NCBI RefSeq assembly: GCF_029227915.1
Contig: NC_079875.1
Location: 27,273,501-27,337,500 of the forward strand
Length of the DNA stretch: 64,000 bases
Origin: Hydractinia symbiolongicarpus
Taxonomy: Eukaryota > Cnidaria > Hydrozoa > Anthoathecata > Hydractiniidae
Direction: 5' to 3'
Positions 20,487 through 33,100 of the stretch are shown here, piece after piece. The position numbers and the translations under genes were made by a program. The notes below the pieces were generated by a model. The model saw nothing but the letters and a program-made list of their open reading frames with translations. It ran no database searches and was not told the origin of the DNA. Position 1 is the first letter of the stretch. Each line of letters opens with the position of its first letter.

Positions 20487-23400
20487 CTAGTTGGATAATA
20501 ATTTGGGTAGAGTAGAGTGACGTGTGGTGAGATATTACAGTAGACAGTTTAACGTTCTAAATTTATGAACTATACGTCGAACTATAGTTTATATTAGAAG
20601 TGTAGTTCGTTACGACAAGTGAAAAGTCATATGAAGGCTTTAAGCAACTTTAATAACAGTCAATGGTCAAAATCGCGTTGGCACTAGGCTTAAAACTAAC
20701 ATTAAAAAACTATCGTTTTTTAAGTAAGTGTTAAAACACACTAAATCTCAAAAATGTCGAACGAGATAAAAACTGTGAGAAAATATTAATGTTAAAATTT
20801 TGCTAACTTTTTCTTATGCTGAGCTACAAAAATTCAATTGATGAGAATTTGACCGTGAGATTTTCTCGGAAACAAGACCATCCAGGAACTAAGTTGTTGG
20901 TAGCTAATTTACAATTGTTTTTTAAATGTAACAGATGATGTGACATGTCACTGGATGCTACAAGTGACTGATAGTGACAAGTAATAGTAGGTGACTCGTG
21001 ACGCAGAGGTCCAGCAATTATGATTAACACTATAATAAATTCGCTGAAAAATGCATGTTTCAAATGCAATGAAAATCGACAAATTAAACGTCACGCCGTT
21101 AATTACATTAATGTAATGTTAAAGGGGCTAAGCCAATATGCACTTATCATCAGAGATCTGATCAGGGTGAAGCATTCTCTGTTGAGAATGAAATACGGAT
21201 GTGCTATGATAAATATTCACCTATATATGCACTTATCACTTTCAGGCCAAATGACATGGAAATAATTTACGTCATCTGCTGTATTGATAATAGGTGTGCA
21301 TATTGGCTATAATTCACTTCTATGTCACTTATGTTGTGAAATTTGCATAAATATGCTAGATGTAAAATTATTTTTTCTTGTTTCCTACATTACATGTTTG
21401 TGAATTGCAGTCTGCGCGTCAAGCGTTGTTTATTTTATGTTCGTTGCACTTGTTAGTGCAAACAGACGCTCTTATCAGATTGTCAATTATTCCATTTCAC
21501 GGATGCTTTTCTCGAAACTTAAGCATATCTGAGTTGTATGTTAAGTCGAACTTATAACATATAATAATTAGTTAGTTAATGCTCAAAAAGATTTACAATT
21601 TTGTAAACCAAGAAGTCTTTTAAAAAATCTGTTTGTTAACTTCAGTCAAAAGAACGGGTGGACGTAGATAGCTCATTAATTTTGCGAAATAAGTTTGAAG
21701 AGCTTGGTAGAAAAACACGAAAAACTCCTAATTAAGAATTAATATACTAATTTTTAGTTGGTAACTTCGTTTCGAAAAAATAAACACATTCACTTTTTTG
21801 TCCCAGACAGACACTTATTTTTAACTTGCGGAGAACAATTGCGTTACTTGCTGGTGTTTATTACAAAGCGTGGCCAAACCATTTGTCATGGTAAAATGTT
21901 TCAGTGTCATCAGAATAACCGAGAACTGTTTATTTAACACCAAAACACTATTTAAATATCGTGATGAAAGATGTGGTGCAAGCGAAGCAATAATGACTTG
22001 AATCTGAATTATTTCGCACAATTATCATTTGGCAAGCAGGACTTGAAATCGCTTTGCTTTTGATAAACGTGTGTGCATCAAACAACACAGAGCACTTCCA
22101 TCAAATCAGGTTATAACCGTAACGTAAAGACTCTGAAACAGCTTAGCAAATTGGTCGCTGTTTAATACGCCATTAATTGATCTTGAATTCAAAAACTCCG
22201 CCGTAATGTAACGCTTGCACAAATTTCCTCACAGGTTGACATCTAGTTTCTTGTACCCATAATTCTTGATATAGAATTGTAATCGTAACATGTTATACTT
22301 GCAGATACACATATTGACACTATGATCGGATCTTTGATGTCACAATATTTCGTCTGTTTCATATTTTTATCTAAATAAATACAAGATAAATAAAGTTTAC
22401 AGATTAAGAATTGCACAAATGTTACACAGAAAGAAATATTTTTATTCAGAAGTAACAACACATTTCACATTTTAAAAACAAACAGTAATTTCTTCTCATC
22501 TAAAAATGCTTTAAAAAAGTGAAGCATCCATGATCTGAAAACCAATCTGTTTAATGTTGAGAAAATTTTGTGTGTTTAAAACAAACACAAGACGCGCGGA
22601 CTGCATTTCAAAAACTTTCTTCGTATATGTTGTATACTAGTTTTCTTTTGTAAAACAAAACTACAGCTCGGTTACACAAGGAAAGGCCTGGATTCAATAC
22701 TATAGGTTTTCTAGTAACTAAAGATATTAATTTATTAGCCATTTGTTATTGTTTAGTTATTTCAAAAATTACCCGATTCCATTGTTGAAACGCTGATCAA
22801 AAAATGTATAGAATCACACGTTTTTAGCAAGCGGTTAAACCAGGTGTTATTCTCATTTGTTCCATGCTATTTAGTCCGATATGTCAATGTGCAATGCAAT
22901 GATTTTCCTTTTTTTTTAACACTTAATTTATCTAGATTAGGGTCAACCCAAGCTGGAAAATTCTTTTCAACGGGAGAATTACCTTTGAAATTACAAACCA
23001 ACAACAACTTGCACCCGTCTCTTAGTAGAAACTAAAAATATATCATTTCTTTCGCGTAGATTAACCAATCGAAATGCGAGAAGAACTTAACCATAAAATG
23101 AGTACATGATATTATACGTAGCTAAGATTTTATCTGTATAAATATTTGTTTTTAAATAAGTCGTTTTGAACAATTGGGTGCCATAGGATCTGAAAGACCT
23201 GACGCTACCTAATATTTCTTTAACGGAATGACAAAAAAACAAGTGTAAGTGATTATGTTCTTATGTAACGTTTTATATCATGTTATAGCATTAGAAATGC
23301 TTTTTATAGAATTGCCCAGTACGTCAGTTTGTATAAAGTCAAGTCACGTTGTAAGAAAACATTGTCCATGTCCTCTCGCAAGTCGCTAGAGGAATATTGT

Positions 23401-25490
23401 CAGGAATCAATGATTAAATGACGAAAGAAGGTTCGTGGTCTTTTTCATGCAGGCCAAACAAATCTGAATTTAATATTTTACTGATTCGAGCTCCAGAAAT
23501 AGGCGACTTCACACATTCACTGTTGATTTAGGTAAAAGATTTTAAAAATGTTAACATCAATCGTTTTTACGTCAGATCAATTTCGCTGCAAAACGGATGT
23601 GCAATTATGCAATGACGGAAATATGTTGTTGTCAATCTCACCAGTTACGTTACAAAAACAAAGAGCATATTTCCTCAAAGGATAAGCATATATTAAGTTG
23701 CGCATCTTTCTGCGTTTTATGAAACTTTACGAAAAATGACGTGGACATAAAGGCACGACTTTACTTTATTTGTGTTTCAGATTTTTGCTAACTGCAAGCT
23801 TTAATAGTGCACTCAGTGACAAAAACTAACAATATACAAAAACAGAAAACTAGGTCAAAATCTAACTGGTTTTTTAAAATAATTACTGCTTCGTTTGTGT
23901 TGTGGCATTTCCTATTGTACTTAAGTGAGAAAAGGTTTGACAAAGAAGCACTGTAAACAAACACAAAAAGTTGTTTAAGCTTCCTTTGATAAAACAGTTT
24001 ATCAAGCATTGTTTGTCGTAACAAGATCTTTAAGACACACTTAAGCCCCCACAAGGTTGAAAATAGCAACAAATTTATTACCAGTGTGTCGATTTTGTTA
24101 AGGAAAGCGGGATACTTTCGTTAATTATAATTTTTGTGCGCGGAATATTAATTTTCAGGAGACCTGTGAAAATTTAAATAAGCGAATATACAAAGTGATT
24201 TTTCATTTTTTGTAGGACCAGCTATATACACAATTGTTCTGGAGTTGTAATGCAAGTTGCCATCTAATAAAGGGGGTTAAGTATTTGACAGCCATAAAAA
24301 CGGTACATAATGATTCTATTCTACAAAGAGCGCGCAATACTTAAATCTGTCCTAAAGGTTTGTTGCTGGAAAATAAATACGCGGGTAATTATATGTTCGA
24401 GTGTATTGCAATTTGCTCTTTAGCAGGTAGCGGGCGTGCACGGTTTTATAGCACACGATACGTAATATATTAAAAAGTAAAAAAAATCACATACAGCAAT
24501 CCAGATCGTCGATTCCAACTTCTTCTGGGCTCCCACAATTGCTTTTTCCGCCTTTCCATAAAATGCTGGTAAAACAAATTAAAAAAGTGATACTGCGAGT
24601 TATAACTTACAAAGATTGGAAGATTGTTCGAATTGTAAAAATTCGACTTACCATCCTTCAGTGCTTATTTTCTGTTCTTGCTTCTGAAGTTTCTTTTGTC
24701 ATTCTATAAATAAATTAAAAACAGATGCACCGTTCTTTGAATCAGGGAAATGAAAAAATAGATATTAAATCAGTAAAAACGCAATTTACCATCGTCTACT
24801 ATAAACTTTTTACGCAGTCATGTTACTTTTTCTTATCGGTAAGAAACTCTTTCCTCTCAAGGCGTGGAATAAAATCGTTCTGGTTAATTAATTCTGGTTA
24901 ATTTTCTTAAAAAGTAATGGCGGTATGAATTCCCTACATGAACAAGATACAAGGTCATTATTAATTCCTTAATAGGTAGTTATAATTGAAGCAAAAAACC
25001 ATTAAACTTACGCTTGGGAAATATGTTTTTATAAGATATAGAAACATGAATTTTATAATTACGGAAAGCATGCGATGTTAATATTGTAATACTGTCTAAA
25101 AAAGACGGTTGAGGACAATCATCATCAAAGTTCTAAAAATTTTTAATGTAAAAAGCTGTCATCACACTTCGTTAAAAAGTAATGAAAAATTCTACAAACA
25201 TTTCAATCGTGTTTAATACTAAATAATGCTAAATTTTGTTTATGTGCATCTCCTATACATAGCTATGATGTGCCGACGGTAAGATCAATGTTGTTCGCAA
25301 AAAACGTCTATCAAAACATGTGCAAAACTTAGGTAATCGGTAATTTGAGAATAACATCACTGCTCCGAATTTAATCTGATATAGCGACAAGTTGGGTCAA
25401 TGTTTTTTATAAGAACGACTAAAGTTTAGCAGAGGCCGGATGTGCTTATTGTTTTACTTTTTCAGCTTTATATATATTCTTATTCGTGTT
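20487..25490 (+). repeat. Left arm of a large inverted repeat
   Basis: About 5.0 kb that recurs in reverse complement at 44866-50482. Outer end: GTTGGATAAT then TTTGGGTAGAGTAGAGTGAC, matched at 50482 inward. Inner end: a block around TGCTTATTGTTTTA and TATATATTCTTATT near 25440-25490, matched near 44866-44915. Sampled stretches (22020-22190 against 48040-48210) are nearly identical, with small indels elsewhere. No long intact reading frame is found inside, only short exon-like blocks with splice-like borders. It could be an inverted segmental duplication, two copies of a non-autonomous element, or terminal repeats of a larger structure. Confidence 0.85.
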
Positions 25491-25840
25491 CCTGAAAAAA
25501 GAGAAGTATATTATCAAACTTACGGCAGAAACAGTTTGATTTTGTAGAAAATCAAGTCTTTTTTTAGAGAAACCGATCTACAGTGGCCGTAGTCACGAGA
25601 TTCTAATTTATTTTTTTGAAATGCCGTGGGACATCCGAGTAACCGTATTATGAATTCTATACATGAAAAGATACAATGTCATTATCAATTCATTACTGGG
25701 TAGTTATAACAAAAGCGAAAAGTCGTAGGCTTGGGATGAAAGCATGTGGGGTTAATATAATGTTTGAAAAGCACGCTTGAGAATAATCCTTTTATTATCA
25801 TTGCACTTTGTCAAAAAAATAATGTGAAAATTCTACTTAC
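24900..25840 (+). repeat. Internal direct duplication near the inner end of the left arm
   Basis: Segments about 24900-25195 and 25600-25840 share ordered blocks: GAATTC..TACATGAA, AAGATACAA, GTCATTAT, AATTC.TTA, GGTAGTTATAA, GCTTGGGA and a final AAAATTCTAC. The second copy lies outside the paired arm, so part of the arm sequence was duplicated locally. Confidence 0.5.
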
Positions 25841-25912
25841 AGTGGAGAGAATTATTCTTGTCTTTCTATGCGTATGATGTTCAACAAAATAATGCGACAA
25901 AAACTTATTGTA

Positions 25913-26135
25913 CGTCTTAGTTTCAATGTCAATTCTTTTTCTCGCAAGAACATATTTAGATGGTCACTCTTTGTTGAGACCGAAAAAATTGTTGTTTTTA
26001 CGTCTTAGTTTCAATGTCAATTTTTTTCTCGCAAGAACATATTGAGATGGTCACTCGTTGTTGAGACCGAAAAAATAGTTGTTTTTACGTAACATTAGTA
26101 ATGAAAATAGTTGTTTTTACGTAACATTAGTAATG
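25913..26135 (+). repeat. Compound tandem repeat: 88-bp unit x2 then 32-bp unit x2
   Basis: CGTCTTAGTTTCAATGTCAA starts at 25913 and again at 26001 (period 88). It is followed by AAAATAGTTGTTTTTACG repeated at 26072 and 26104 (period 32). The 32-bp unit is built from the end of the 88-bp unit. Confidence 0.8.
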
Positions 26136-26911
26136 GTAGCCAAAGCATGCAGGAAAAGTCAACACTGTTATAAAGCCAGTGGGTTTAACGTATGCAGCAC
26201 CGTAACACTCTTTTTTTCCGAGCTTGTTCGCCTATATGTAAACGTGGTTGATAAAGAAAGAAGTAACAGAAAATTCAAACTCTGATTGAAGAAAAAATTG
26301 AAAAAACCCACACCTATTCAACAATTTGACTCACCTTAGATTCTTGAATTTTAAATATTCAGTCCTTAAAAAAATAAAATTTGGAATTGATATGTACGGT
26401 TTTTTTAATTTGTATGTTGATTTTCAATTTTAGATTTTATCTTTTAATTCTGAATTTTAGAAGACTTTCAGTAATAAACTTTCTTTTTTGTATTCTTTCT
26501 TGTGTTCTTCAGTTCAAAAACTGAGCATAGTACACAGAAAGAAAATATAAGGAGAAAATACTAAAACAATTAACAAACATCGCACATAGAGGGTCTGCCA
26601 TCACATTTAGGGATCGTTTAAACGCAAGGTAGAAGAAGCGCACCTGGGTAAATTTATTTTACTATAATAAAAACTATAATAAGAAATAAAATAAACACTT
26701 CTTCCACTATAACAACTGCGACAACAAGAAAATGAAGTAGCAATTTAATAGGACCTAAAGACGAAAAATTAGTTTAACGCTAACAGTAGTAAAACAAATA
26801 TATATTGCTTTAAGATGAGAATGATCAAGTGAGAATGGTGTGTACTCTAAACAACAAAAACAACGGAGATTACGTCAGTTATTTCCACTCGTTTCCAATT
26901 TTGCAGCCTTA

Positions 26912-26955
26912 AATTTATAAAGTGCAATGCAATAATTTATAAAGTGCAATGCAAT
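26912..26955 (+). repeat. 22-bp unit repeated twice
   Basis: AATTTATAAAGTGCAATGCA recurs with a period of 22 bp, without mismatch. Confidence 0.8.
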
Positions 26956-29900
26956 GGCTTCACTAATCTTTGTGTACTTTCCTTTGACGTCAACTTTGTT
27001 TTAACGTCAAAATTTGGTAAATTACAGAACAATTCTATAGATGATGTTTTATAACCTTGTTAAATAAAACTGTGAAAAATATAACCCACTTTGCAAAAGT
27101 CACAGCGAGACAGACGAAAGCTTCGTATTATATGACATTGTTGTTCTGTCCGGCAAGATATGTCGATATCATCTGGTTTGTACAAGACTGCTGGACATAA
27201 ACTGTAAATTGATTTGCATTTTGATATGCACATATGTAAAAGCCGCTTTGTCTTGAATTATATAACTAATAATTTGTGTGTAAACTAGCCGGGGGATCCA
27301 AAGTCGAAACGCAAATAACTTTGTTACCAGTGAAGGGACTAATATAAACCGTAAACTAATATGAACCGTAAACTGTGCCACGCATTTTTATTTGTAAAAG
27401 AGTAAAAAATGTTTGTCTCTCATTTTCTCTCTAATTTGTGTGTCTTCACATAACAAAATATAAATTTCCAATGTGAAACACAAATTTGCTAACATCTAGT
27501 GTATATATACTACATATATTATGTGTGTGAAGAAATAATATCCATTTTGCAAAAAAATATCTTAATAACACTTTGACTTTATTTGTATACATTTTCTGAA
27601 TTTTCTGAGTCATTCCTAAACTTTTGAGGGAAATTATCGACTTTTATTTTTAAAAGTAGATTTAATCTGGGCCTTTTTCCATTCTTGCTCAATTTACTCT
27701 ACTGCAGCACAGGATAAACTTGAGAATAAAGTTATGTCTAAATTCTGAGAAACCGAAATTAGAAAACCACGAGGTTATATATATAGTAGAACATTGATAG
27801 TAGGCAGGGTGTTTAGATTTTGAAAAAGCTCATAATACATGAGTTGCGGCATGACGTATTGTTTTAAGTTTTGTATCGAGAACAAAGGACATCCACGTTT
27901 GTGTACAGGCAAAAATATAAACAACAGACCAAAGTCTGCCCTGAGAAACAATTCCAATGTAATTTTAATCTTATATTCCTAATCAACAAATTAACGTAAA
28001 TAGCCAATTTGACCTATGTGATCCTCTTTTTTTGCCTGTCTAGATGCACGCGCATATAAGAAATATCGTAAACATTCGCAACTCATCTATAGCTAGCTAT
28101 CAGTCAGGAAAGAACTGTGAACTAAGTTGGACGTAATGCTTCTCCAATAAGCAGAGTATTCAAAATTTGGGTGATGACCGCCTAAATTTTCACACAAAAA
28201 AAATCACTGACCAAACCAAAATATATAGCTAGCTACACAACACTTGCTTCAACACATGGTGATAAGCCATTTGTTTGGAAAGTAAAAAAAGTCTGCTTGA
28301 ACCCTGGTAATAGCAAGCTGGTTAATAGCCGAATTTATAGGCGCTGACTAGCTAGTTAAGATTTCTGGCTAAGAAATAGCTAGCTAGCTAGCTACGGAAT
28401 TAAAAAGTAATATAATAATACTAACCAGGTTTTTTTTTACGCCAACAGCAGTTTTACAGCCATCACTACAGTCAAAAGTGTTTTTTGTTCAATATTTACA
28501 TCTCTAGTCACTTGTTGATTATCCATTATCTTGTAGGATCTTGTGATTATACTACTATAGTAGAACAAAACGTCAGCTAATCAGAAACGCAACGACCTCT
28601 AACAAAGAAAAGCTTCGGCTGATTAAATCGTGCAGCTAAATCCGCAATATTGCATCGGCTATTGCCAGGCCTTTTTACCGCTTAAAAGTTTTACTGTATG
28701 GCATGAATACTAGACCGTTTTGTACCTTTCATGTTATACATTAATATTATCTATGAGGATGCGTTGTATCTCTCCGTAAATCAGAGATTTACATTATCCG
28801 AAATCAAAAGATTAACAGGCGTCGAATAAGTCTGCTTATCGCACTTACGTGGATAGATTAGGAGAACGTCAAAATCGAAAAATAAAGAACTCATTTGAAT
28901 ATTTTGAAATGTAATCCTAAAATCTGGCCGAAAATCATTGAGAATATTCTTTTTGTTTATTGCGTTGGTCAACATTATTTTGTCAAGTACTCCACCTTCA
29001 TGCTGATTTATAACCTTGTTTCTTGGCTCATCCTCGAATCCTTTGGGAAACAGGAGCATGTACGTCTTTATGGCTCACCAATGAGCTGTATGAGCTCACT
29101 GAAGGTGATAAGGAAATATAGAAAGTAAAGGTGGACTAATACTCTCATGGACACAGGACAAAAGTTAATTTGTAAGGCTCTAGCAGCCTTGAAGTCACCA
29201 AGGGATATTAAACTACTTCAAAAAAAGTCGACCCACTTTCCGGCTTGTGGCGACCATATTCAGTGACTGCACGATGGTAGTGGCTATTATAACTCATTAC
29301 GAAAAAATTGTAAAAATCGTTCTTTTTATGTCTTGTGAAGAATGGAAGGTTGTAGTAACATTTCGTCTTTTCGATTAGCAGATTTATGGTTTCAGTTGTG
29401 GTCTTCCTGCTTAAAGTTAGGTAGTTTAAGTCTGATGACGAATCCCCCGATGATTTAGGCTTTCTTTTGTTTCGACTACAATTTACTTCCATATGGTAAA
29501 GATTTATTACACTTTTTTTGCGCCTAAAAGTGACTTGATTTCATTTTATATGTCCCTGTTATGTACAGTACTTTAGATATTTCTTCAGAATAATCATATT
29601 TTTGTGGCGTTGAATAAAAAATACCAAAAATACAGTTTGAAATTTAGTTGTCAGTTGTTAAAGAAGATCAAAACATATTGAAGAAAAAGAACATTTATTT
29701 CACCTACTAGCTATATTGTTCTGCTAATCAATCAAGCGCTTAACAGACCTGTGTCATCTATTAAATTTCTCACTACTAGAAATTGTTCCGCTGAAATGTT
29801 TTCGGTGTTCTATAGAAGTCCTAACTCCCTGGAATACCATAGAAATAATCCATAGAGTCAAAATTTTGCGTTTCACTCTTGATTTTCTGCCACTTTTTAT

Positions 29901-30199
29901 TCAAAACGTTTCCCGAATAAAACTAGACGCGAAAGTCTTAATTTCACGCTTCCTACTTCACCGCGAGACAAAGCTGCACATTGCATTATACAGGCCATAA
30001 AAGCAATATCAAGGAAAATATTTAAGATTTATAAGACGTGTAATTATTTAAAACTTATAAAAAAATAAAAAATCTGTTTCTCAGTCTCTTATGTCGCTGG
30101 TTCGGTGTTTGTGTTATTAATGTAGAATTATAATTAGAATGTTGTGAACATATTTTCTAACTTTCATTAAATATGGTAACATTGTATTCGTGTACGAAA
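26956..30199. other. No supported gene; 3' flank of GGT at its right end
   Basis: Short open stretches on both strands (27169-27381, 27775-27957, 28781-29128, 29208-29492) lack recognisable motifs. A (GCTA)n run lies at 28377-28395. The last few hundred bases before 30200 are the 3' UTR or flank of the minus-strand GGT gene. Confidence 0.4.
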
Positions 30200-33100
30200 T
30201 TAATATCCAGCTGCCACACCTTCTTTTCTGGTATCAGATTTCGCGTAAATTTTCCCACCGTCAACATATATACCTTGAACAATAGCATTAAGACTGGATT
30301 GTAGAATTCTGTGATTCTTTTTTTTCAATCCCTCCACAATATCGTCGGAGAGGAGGTACCCTTTTTCATTTCGAATGTATTCTGGAAAAAATGCGTGTTG
30401 CGGACGAGCATCTTCCACAGCCGAAGTTAGATTGTACGAAAACATCAACTTCTTGATGATAACCTAAAAAAGGGGTTAGAATGTTAAAAAGAAAGTTATG
30501 ACAGCAAGCAATGCAATTAAAAATTTTTCGATGAGTACAACCTAATTTTTGGACACTTATTATCTCATTATTTCTTCCAGATAAATTTGCTTAACTATAA
30601 AGACCTCTTTGGAAGGACACTGAGTAATAATATAGCGCTAATTAATAATACTTTATGCTTTGCCGCAAAACTGCGTGTGGACGCGCTTTAAACTCTTATA
30701 ACTCAATTTAAATTGTAAGGAGGTTTTATAAATGGAAGTTATGCTTCTTGTATAGAAATATAATTGCTATTTACTAAACTCTTACCCAAGCGGTAGAAAG
30801 TGTTATCCTGGTACCTCCCGAACCACCAACCACCATCACAACATTTCCATCTTTATCAACTAAAATTGACGGACAGGTCGATGAAAGAGGTCGGCGTCCA
30901 GCACCGGGAGCATTATATACCGGCGTTGGATATTTATCACCGTAAGTGGAGTTTAAGAAAAAATCAGCTAGTTCGTTGTTGTATATAATACCAGTTTTCA
31001 TTGATCGAAATTTTGCGCCAAACCTAGGAAGGAGGAACTTTAACTATGCTATTCAAGCAATGAAAAAAGTGAGTTTTTACTAAAGTGAAGTATAACATTT
31101 ATCGATCAAGACATACAGATAAAAAATCATGATTGTTTCACTGGATGTGAAAGTTACTTTATTGCATGTTAAAGTAGCAGGTGGTACGTAAAAATGCATG
31201 TGACAAAATCAAGTTTTTTTAAAATAAAATTAAAAAAAAAAACTTGAATGCCTGCTGAAAATTCATAAAAACACACACCACATGAATAATTAGTGAGCCA
31301 TTCGTAAATAATACTTAAGAAGATTATTTACCGTTGTCTTAATTTAAAAGAATCAAGTTAATGGTAAGAACCGCATTTCTTGAAAAATATAAATTGAAAT
31401 TTCTACAAACGATGCGGGTTTAGGCATCAAGAGATTAAACAAAAATTTAAATAAAAAAGACATACGCAAAATTGATCGTATCCGTAGCTGATACAGCATT
31501 CCCATCTTTATCAATCACTGAAACATGTGTAGTACCATCGTCTTCAGTTGTCGTAAAGAATTGATCGTAATAACTATTTCTTTGCGTGGAAGTGTCATTC
31601 ACTTTCATACGATTCATTTCAGCCTTCGCTAGACTTATTATGTCTTCTTTCATCTGAAATACAACGCACGCGATTATACTTTCATTGAATAGGAGAGTAG
31701 AAGTTAAAAATGCGATAAATTGTTTAAGGAATGAAAATAAAAACTTCCACCGCAAAAATATGTATAAAGTCAACTGAATGTTTACTTTATCGAATTCGGT
31801 TTTACTTTCAACAGGTACTTTATCGGGATCACCAAGATGTGGACGTTTCGAATAGCTAAATTTAAAACTTTCCACAATTCTGTGATATGTTAACACTTTC
31901 TCATCAACTGTGTCCAAATATGATGCGTTGAACTTATACCCTATGCAAACGTAAGGAAATGCAACCAAACTAATACACTTTGGCACTAGAAAAAAAGAAA
32001 CACCGCAGTTAGTTCCTATTGTCTGTCTCGTATTATTTTTTTCCTATGACCGTAACCATGTTTTATTAGCGGTGACAGGCACAGTTGTTATTTTTTTAAC
32101 CTCCAGAACAGTTACACAAACCAAGCTGTAACCTGGAGAGTGCAATGAAAGTTGAAAATTGATGCTTTCTGCAACATATCGTTAATTCTTGTGTAAGCCA
32201 TATTTTACTACATTGACGCGATCACATTTTAAGATGAGAAAACAAAAAGTTGCAAAGAGTTTTTTATCTTATTTACTCAGGTAACGAGACTGGATTCTCT
32301 GATGAATTAAAAGAAATCCCTTTTCTCGTAGTCGCAAACGTTAAAAAGTTTTGTTGTTGTTTTATTTAGCAATGCCGTAATACACAACCGATAAATAAAT
32401 AATAAAATCATACCTTTTACCATATTTAAGATGTGTATTAAAACAGAACCACCTCCTGGTAAAGGAGTTGTATGAAGTGTCCATCCATTCAATGTTGTGG
32501 TTATAGGTACTTTCTCTAAAACTTTGTAATTTTTCAAATCTTCCGCCGTCATGTTACCATTATTGCTGTTGACATCACTTAAAAATGACTTTGAGATATT
32601 TCCTGTGTAAAGATCTTCTGGATTGTCTTTAAGTATTCGGAGTGTATCAGCATATTTTTTGTTAACAATAATATCTCCCGCCTTTTTGAACGTACCATCT
32701 TCCTTTACTAGAATTTCTCTAGAAAAAAACACGGTTCGCCCGTGTTACATATTACGGTCACCATTATGTGTACCTTTGGCCCATATTTGTAATTCGGTTA
32801 TTATTTTGAATAAAATTCTAGTTTTAATATAAGAGAGTACAGGCAATAAAAATACAGAGATTGTTTGAGACTGTAACAACCTCAATTAACCTTAGTTGCC
32901 AAGTTCTTTATTCTCCGTCCTCAAATAATGCAGCTTTTAATAATAGAAACTCGATTTTTGATACTTAACACAGCATAAGTTTACAGGCGTTGAATTCTTT
33001 CACGCTTTGATGTTTGCCAACAGTACTTCTTACAGAACGAGCTAAGTGTGGGCGAAGCCTATTTGGCTTTAAAGGTTACCTCCTGCGAAAAATCAAGTTG

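Noticed and set aside
20824-21069. Minus-strand ORF shared with 49932-50132 as a conserved protein
   Set aside because: The similarity comes from the inverted arms and is broken by frame-changing indels; coding is not supported.
26912-26955. CRISPR-like array
   Set aside because: Only two directly adjacent 22-bp units without spacers, in a eukaryotic genome; a simple tandem duplication.
29208-29492. 94-aa minus-strand ORF downstream of GGT as a gene
   Set aside because: Starts with ATG and is basic, but shows no motif, signal or splice context; left uncalled.
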